A stretch of DNA of 7,417 bases from Flavobacteriales bacterium UBA1995 (GTDB lineage: Bacteria > Bacteroidota > Bacteroidia > Flavobacteriales_D > Sanyastnellaceae): positions 1-7,417 of the forward strand of contig DDCX01000082.1 of NCBI GenBank assembly GCA_002336475.1. Direction: 5' to 3'. Both the position numbers and the translations under genes were made by a program. Below, in pieces: positions 6,662-7,417 of the stretch; within the stretch, counting starts at the first letter, position 1; every line of letters starts with the position of its first letter. The notes below the pieces were generated by a model, which did not search any database, was not told the origin of the DNA, and saw nothing but the letters and a program-made list of their open reading frames with translations.

Positions 6662-7417
6662 TCAGATGTTGTAAGAAACACTCAACGAATACGTACGGCC
6701 TTGGGTGAAGCTGTTCCAATCGTAGTGAACTCCGTTGTAGAGGTGGGTCTTCCGGTCGCGTGGATTGATCAGGTTGCGTGCCTTGAAGCCCAAGCGGACA
6801 TGTTCACCCAGCATCTTTCCCAGACTGAAGTCCAGCGTTGGTGTGGGTTGCTGCATCACATTGGGTAGAGCGCCGAGCGTCACCAAGAGCACTTTAGGGC
6901 CTTGCACATTGAAGGCCACGGTGGCCGACATTCCGATGCTGTCGTTGTTATAGGTGAGCGCCCCGTTGAGGATGTAGGGGGCCTGCCCGAACAAGGGGCG
7001 GGTTTCTGTTTGGAGGGGGTTTTGAGCCCGAATGGTTTCCAGCTCATTGCGCCAAATGCGGGAGGCAGAGCGGATGAAACTGATGTTTCCTGAGAGGGTC
7101 AAGTCTTTCAGGAAAGGCGTCTCGGTGAGGTTTCCGAAGTCTTTGCGGCCTTCCAGCTCCAGTCCCCAGACGTTGGCATAGGGCAGGTTGGACCATGTCA
7201 ACTCTGTATTGACCGCTTCCAGAACCGTGTTCTGCTCAATGGGGTCTGTGAACCGCTTAAAAAACACACTCGCGGAGAGGACCTCTCCAAGATTCGGGAA
7301 ATGCTCCAGTCTCAGGTCGAAGTTGTCGATTCTGGTTTGGTCCAATTGCGGGTTGCCCTTGAGCACCTGCAGGGTCTCAAAATCAAAACTGCGGAAGGGG
7401 GCTTTCTCCCTGAAAAC
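6662..7417 (-). CDS. TonB-dependent outer-membrane receptor, C-terminal part (5' end outside the window)
   Basis: The frame is open to the right edge; 251 C-terminal residues are visible and the plug domain is missing. The sequence has the family's late-barrel signatures: a FRE..PFRSFDF segment, LKGNPQLDQTRIDNFDLRLEHFP, then ASVFFKRFTDPIE, WSNLPYANVWGLELEGRKDF, APYILNGALTYN and LGFKARNLINP, ending in the amphipathic strand RTYSLSVSYNI. The GNPxL...N.DLRLE and FFKxxxDPIE patterns are typical of Bacteroidota TonB-dependent receptors of the CarboxypepD-reg/plug/barrel kind. Such receptors import large or scarce ligands across the outer membrane using TonB-ExbBD energy; the substrate cannot be told from the barrel end. 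TGA at 6664-6662 is followed after two bases by the ATG of the downstream lipoprotein, so the two are likely one operon. Confidence 0.92.
   Translation of the reverse strand, partial: VFREKAPFRSFDFETLQVLKGNPQLDQTRIDNFDLRLEHFPNLGEVLSASVFFKRFTDPIEQNTVLEAVNTELTWSNLPYANVWGLELEGRKDFGNLTETPFLKDLTLSGNISFIRSASRIWRNELETIRAQNPLQTETRPLFGQAPYILNGALTYNNDSIGMSATVAFNVQGPKVLLVTLGALPNVMQQPTPTLDFSLGKMLGEHVRLGFKARNLINPRDRKTHLYNGVHYDWNSFTQGRTYSLSVSYNI

Noticed and set aside
6660..6719. A 20-residue N-terminal extension of the acidic lipoprotein starting at 6719
   Set aside because: It would overlap the TonB receptor's last strand and bury the obvious lipoprotein signal peptide that starts at 6659.
1..7417. CRISPR array, tRNA, rRNA, insertion sequence or phage genes
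   Set aside because: No regularly spaced repeats, no transposase or integrase motifs, no tRNA-like folds and no long non-coding stretch were seen.

Overview
The window is about 7.4 kb of fairly GC-rich, gene-dense DNA (by eye slightly above 50 % GC). It almost certainly comes from a member of the Bacteroidota. The evidence is a protein with a C-terminal gliding-motility/type IX secretion (CHU_C, type B) sorting domain, a TonB-dependent receptor followed immediately by a lipoprotein, short lipoprotein signal peptides, and starts with little or no Shine-Dalgarno sequence. A Flavobacteriales-like lineage is plausible, but lower ranks cannot be set from this sequence.

Layout from left to right: (1) the 3' part of a large secreted surface protein on + (from the left edge to 2722), with a glycine-rich beta-helix region, eight Cys-paired Ig/PKD-like repeats and the sorting domain; (2) a convergent gene on - (2745-3701) for a glycerophosphodiester phosphodiesterase lipoprotein; (3) a divergent gene on + (3768 or 3726 to 5549) for a two-domain acyltransferase that looks like the bifunctional ornithine-lipid synthase OlsF; (4) a convergent gene on - (5574-6659) for an unrecognised acidic lipoprotein; (5) upstream of it on the same strand, the C-terminal part of a TonB-dependent receptor (6662 to the right edge), whose stop codon lies 2 bases before the lipoprotein start.

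The genes are tightly packed. The gaps are 22, 66 (or 24), 24 and 2 bases, so no stretch over 300 bases lacks a gene. I see no RNA genes, CRISPR arrays, insertion sequences or att sites. Both convergent junctions carry GCGC-armed inverted repeats that include stop codons. They are possible terminators, one better supported than the other.

Functionally the window is about the cell envelope: a secreted surface adhesin-like protein, lipid or glycerophosphodiester turnover, an aminolipid synthase, and an outer-membrane uptake receptor with a likely partner lipoprotein. The least explained item is the acidic lipoprotein coupled to the TonB receptor. The OlsF-like fusion next to a phosphodiesterase suggests membrane-lipid remodelling, but that link is inference.
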